A DNA stretch of 13,325 nucleotides from Candidatus Gottesmanbacteria bacterium (GTDB taxonomy: Bacteria > Patescibacteriota > Microgenomatia > 2-02-FULL-39-11): contig JACREK010000011.1 in assembly GCA_016218275.1 (NCBI GenBank), forward strand, positions 1-13,325, read 5' to 3'. Numbering within the stretch: position 1 is the stretch's first letter; each line of letters starts with the position of its first letter. The notes beneath the pieces are model-generated. The model was not told the DNA's origin and made no database searches. It worked only from the letters and a program-made list of their open reading frames with translations. Shown here one piece after another: positions 12,056 through 13,325 of this stretch. A program made the position numbers and the translations under genes.

Positions 12056-13325
12056 ACAAACACCACAAGTAGGTCGAGTTGAAACCCAACTCTCAAAGAT
12101 GGGTTTATCCAGAGGTGCGATAGATAATATGCGTATCGCAGGAGACTTTATTAAAGATCATGCATGGATGGCTGCCCTAGCAGGAGGATGGCTAGCTGGC
12201 GGTACCGCCAATATGCAACTTCATGATTATGGACCAATCGCCAATTTTAACCCACTTGCCGTCCTAAATCCCAGTTATATCGAAGGCCAACATAGTGCAA
12301 ATAGTGTTCTATCTGCTTCTCAAATATCACTATTATTAGGAGCAGGATTAGGCTCATGGGAGGGAGTACGTAATCTACTTACTCGCGCAGACGTGAAAGC
12401 CGGCCTTGCTCCCAATCCATACAGAAGATTTGTAGCAATGGTGGATACTACTAATGAAGTAGTTGAAGGAAGTACGCATGGCGACTTCTATCAAGAGTTA
12501 TATAGAGTATTAGATAGTCACCCGGAAGTCTATAAACGCATAAAACAAAAATTCGGACCGATTTGTGAACTTGTACCTGCTGGAATACCCCTTCCTATTG
12601 ATATACCAAAGATTCGCTATTTTCGATTAGATAACCCTGCAAACACTTTATTATTGAAAAATTTAGTCAGAGCAGAACGAGCAAGAGCTACAGTTGTTGT
12701 CCATTTAAAAAGAGCCCACACTGTCTGGGACCCTCAATCAAACTTAACCCTGGCTACGGAAACCATCACCAATATGAATCGCACGATTGAGGACACTTGT
12801 GGAGCGGGAAATATTCCAAATATCATCATTATCAATAATCGAGCAACTATTTCTCATGGCTTTCCTGCAACTGATGTAGATGATACCCAGAAAGAGAAAA
12901 TCCGAATTACAGTGCCCTCAACAGCTGAAATTGACTTCAGAAATAAAGGATATCGGGTAATTAATGCTGAACGAACAGCAATGAATTATTTAATCTCTAC
13001 ACGACTGAAAGCTAATTATACCGGTAAGCGAATTCTTCTTGTAGATGACGGGACTGATGAGGGGATGAAAATTGCGCTAAACTGGTTACAAGATTATCAG
13101 AAAATGAAAAGCGGTGATGATCCTGAAGTATTCCTTATTCCAAATGAAAATAAAGAACGTGTGAGAGTATTAAAAGAAGGGCTTTATGACGGTATTTTTT
13201 TAATAGGAGCAGAAGATAACAAAGTGGCAGACTCGGCCTTTGATATCATAACCAAACAAACCCCAAAGGAAAATTCACAGGAACCGGAATATAAACCAGT
13301 CCCGCTGGACGTTCTTATGGAAGGC
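12042..13325 (+). CDS. Long protein of unknown function, 3' end cut by window edge
   Basis: The frame opens at ATG 12042 and stays open for exactly 428 codons to the last base. I recognise no family. Two moderately hydrophobic segments (about 41-60, MAALAGGWLAGG; and 91-106, SLLLGAGLGSW) could be membrane helices or hairpins. The rest looks soluble alpha/beta, with possible strands IPNIIIINN (258-266), RILLVDDG (330-337), EVFLIPN (362-368) and GIFLIGAED (384-392). The RILLVDDG segment faintly recalls a receiver or Rossmann strand but lacks supporting motifs. The start overlaps the 70-residue gene by 14 bases and no Shine-Dalgarno is seen, so coupling is likely. No repeat insertions are visible. 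Confidence 0.8.
   Translation, partial: MSTIEQTPQVGRVETQLSKMGLSRGAIDNMRIAGDFIKDHAWMAALAGGWLAGGTANMQLHDYGPIANFNPLAVLNPSYIEGQHSANSVLSASQISLLLGAGLGSWEGVRNLLTRADVKAGLAPNPYRRFVAMVDTTNEVVEGSTHGDFYQELYRVLDSHPEVYKRIKQKFGPICELVPAGIPLPIDIPKIRYFRLDNPANTLLLKNLVRAERARATVVVHLKRAHTVWDPQSNLTLATETITNMNRTIEDTCGAGNIPNIIIINNRATISHGFPATDVDDTQKEKIRITVPSTAEIDFRNKGYRVINAERTAMNYLISTRLKANYTGKRILLVDDGTDEGMKIALNWLQDYQKMKSGDDPEVFLIPNENKERVRVLKEGLYDGIFLIGAEDNKVADSAFDIITKQTPKENSQEPEYKPVPLDVLMEG

Overview
The window (about 13.3 kb, AT-rich) looks like a chromosomal fragment from an ultrasmall Candidate Phyla Radiation (Patescibacteria) bacterium, most likely in the Microgenomates. This is inference from four things: gene style (a fused Wzy_C/TPR membrane protein and short lineage-type hypothetical genes), very tight gene spacing, few Shine-Dalgarno sequences, and many short palindromes and heptamer repeats in and between genes.

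Layout. Positions 1-3841, minus strand: a compact cell-shape operon mreB-mreC-mreD-mrdA. MrdA (PBP2) runs off the left edge just after its KTG motif. Positions 3842-3943: a divergent intergenic region with near-symmetrical candidate promoters. Positions 3944-6361, plus strand: an 805-residue O-antigen ligase/polymerase-like protein with a TPR tail. Positions 6483-8203: the formyl-methionine pair def (peptide deformylase) and fmt (Met-tRNA formyltransferase). Positions 8220-8495, minus: a small unknown gene. Positions 8661-10082, plus: an MtaB-like radical-SAM tRNA methylthiotransferase. Positions 10101-11737, minus: an accessory block with an AbiEii-type nucleotidyltransferase and a small overlapping partner. 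Two broken copies of the 5' end of one MFS transporter gene flank this pair, and there is also a coiled-coil gene. Positions 11803-13325, plus: a textbook promoter placed so close to a start codon that the mRNA would be nearly leaderless. It drives a 70-residue unknown protein and an overlapping long unknown protein that runs off the right edge.

Functionally, MreBCD and PBP2 form the elongasome, the ligase probably attaches or polymerises surface glycans, and Def/Fmt/MtaB serve translation. The 8660-11740 region is the main accessory part.

The most notable feature is that housekeeping genes carry many in-frame palindromic or tandem-repeat insertions. These lie in mrdA (beside the KTG active-site motif), the ligase (at least seven), fmt (four) and mtaB (at least one). 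Related elements lie between genes and supply the sequence just before def and at the start of mtaB. The closest known parallels are Rickettsia palindromic elements and the heptamer STRR repeats of cyanobacteria. mreB, mreC, mreD, def and the right-hand operon show none.
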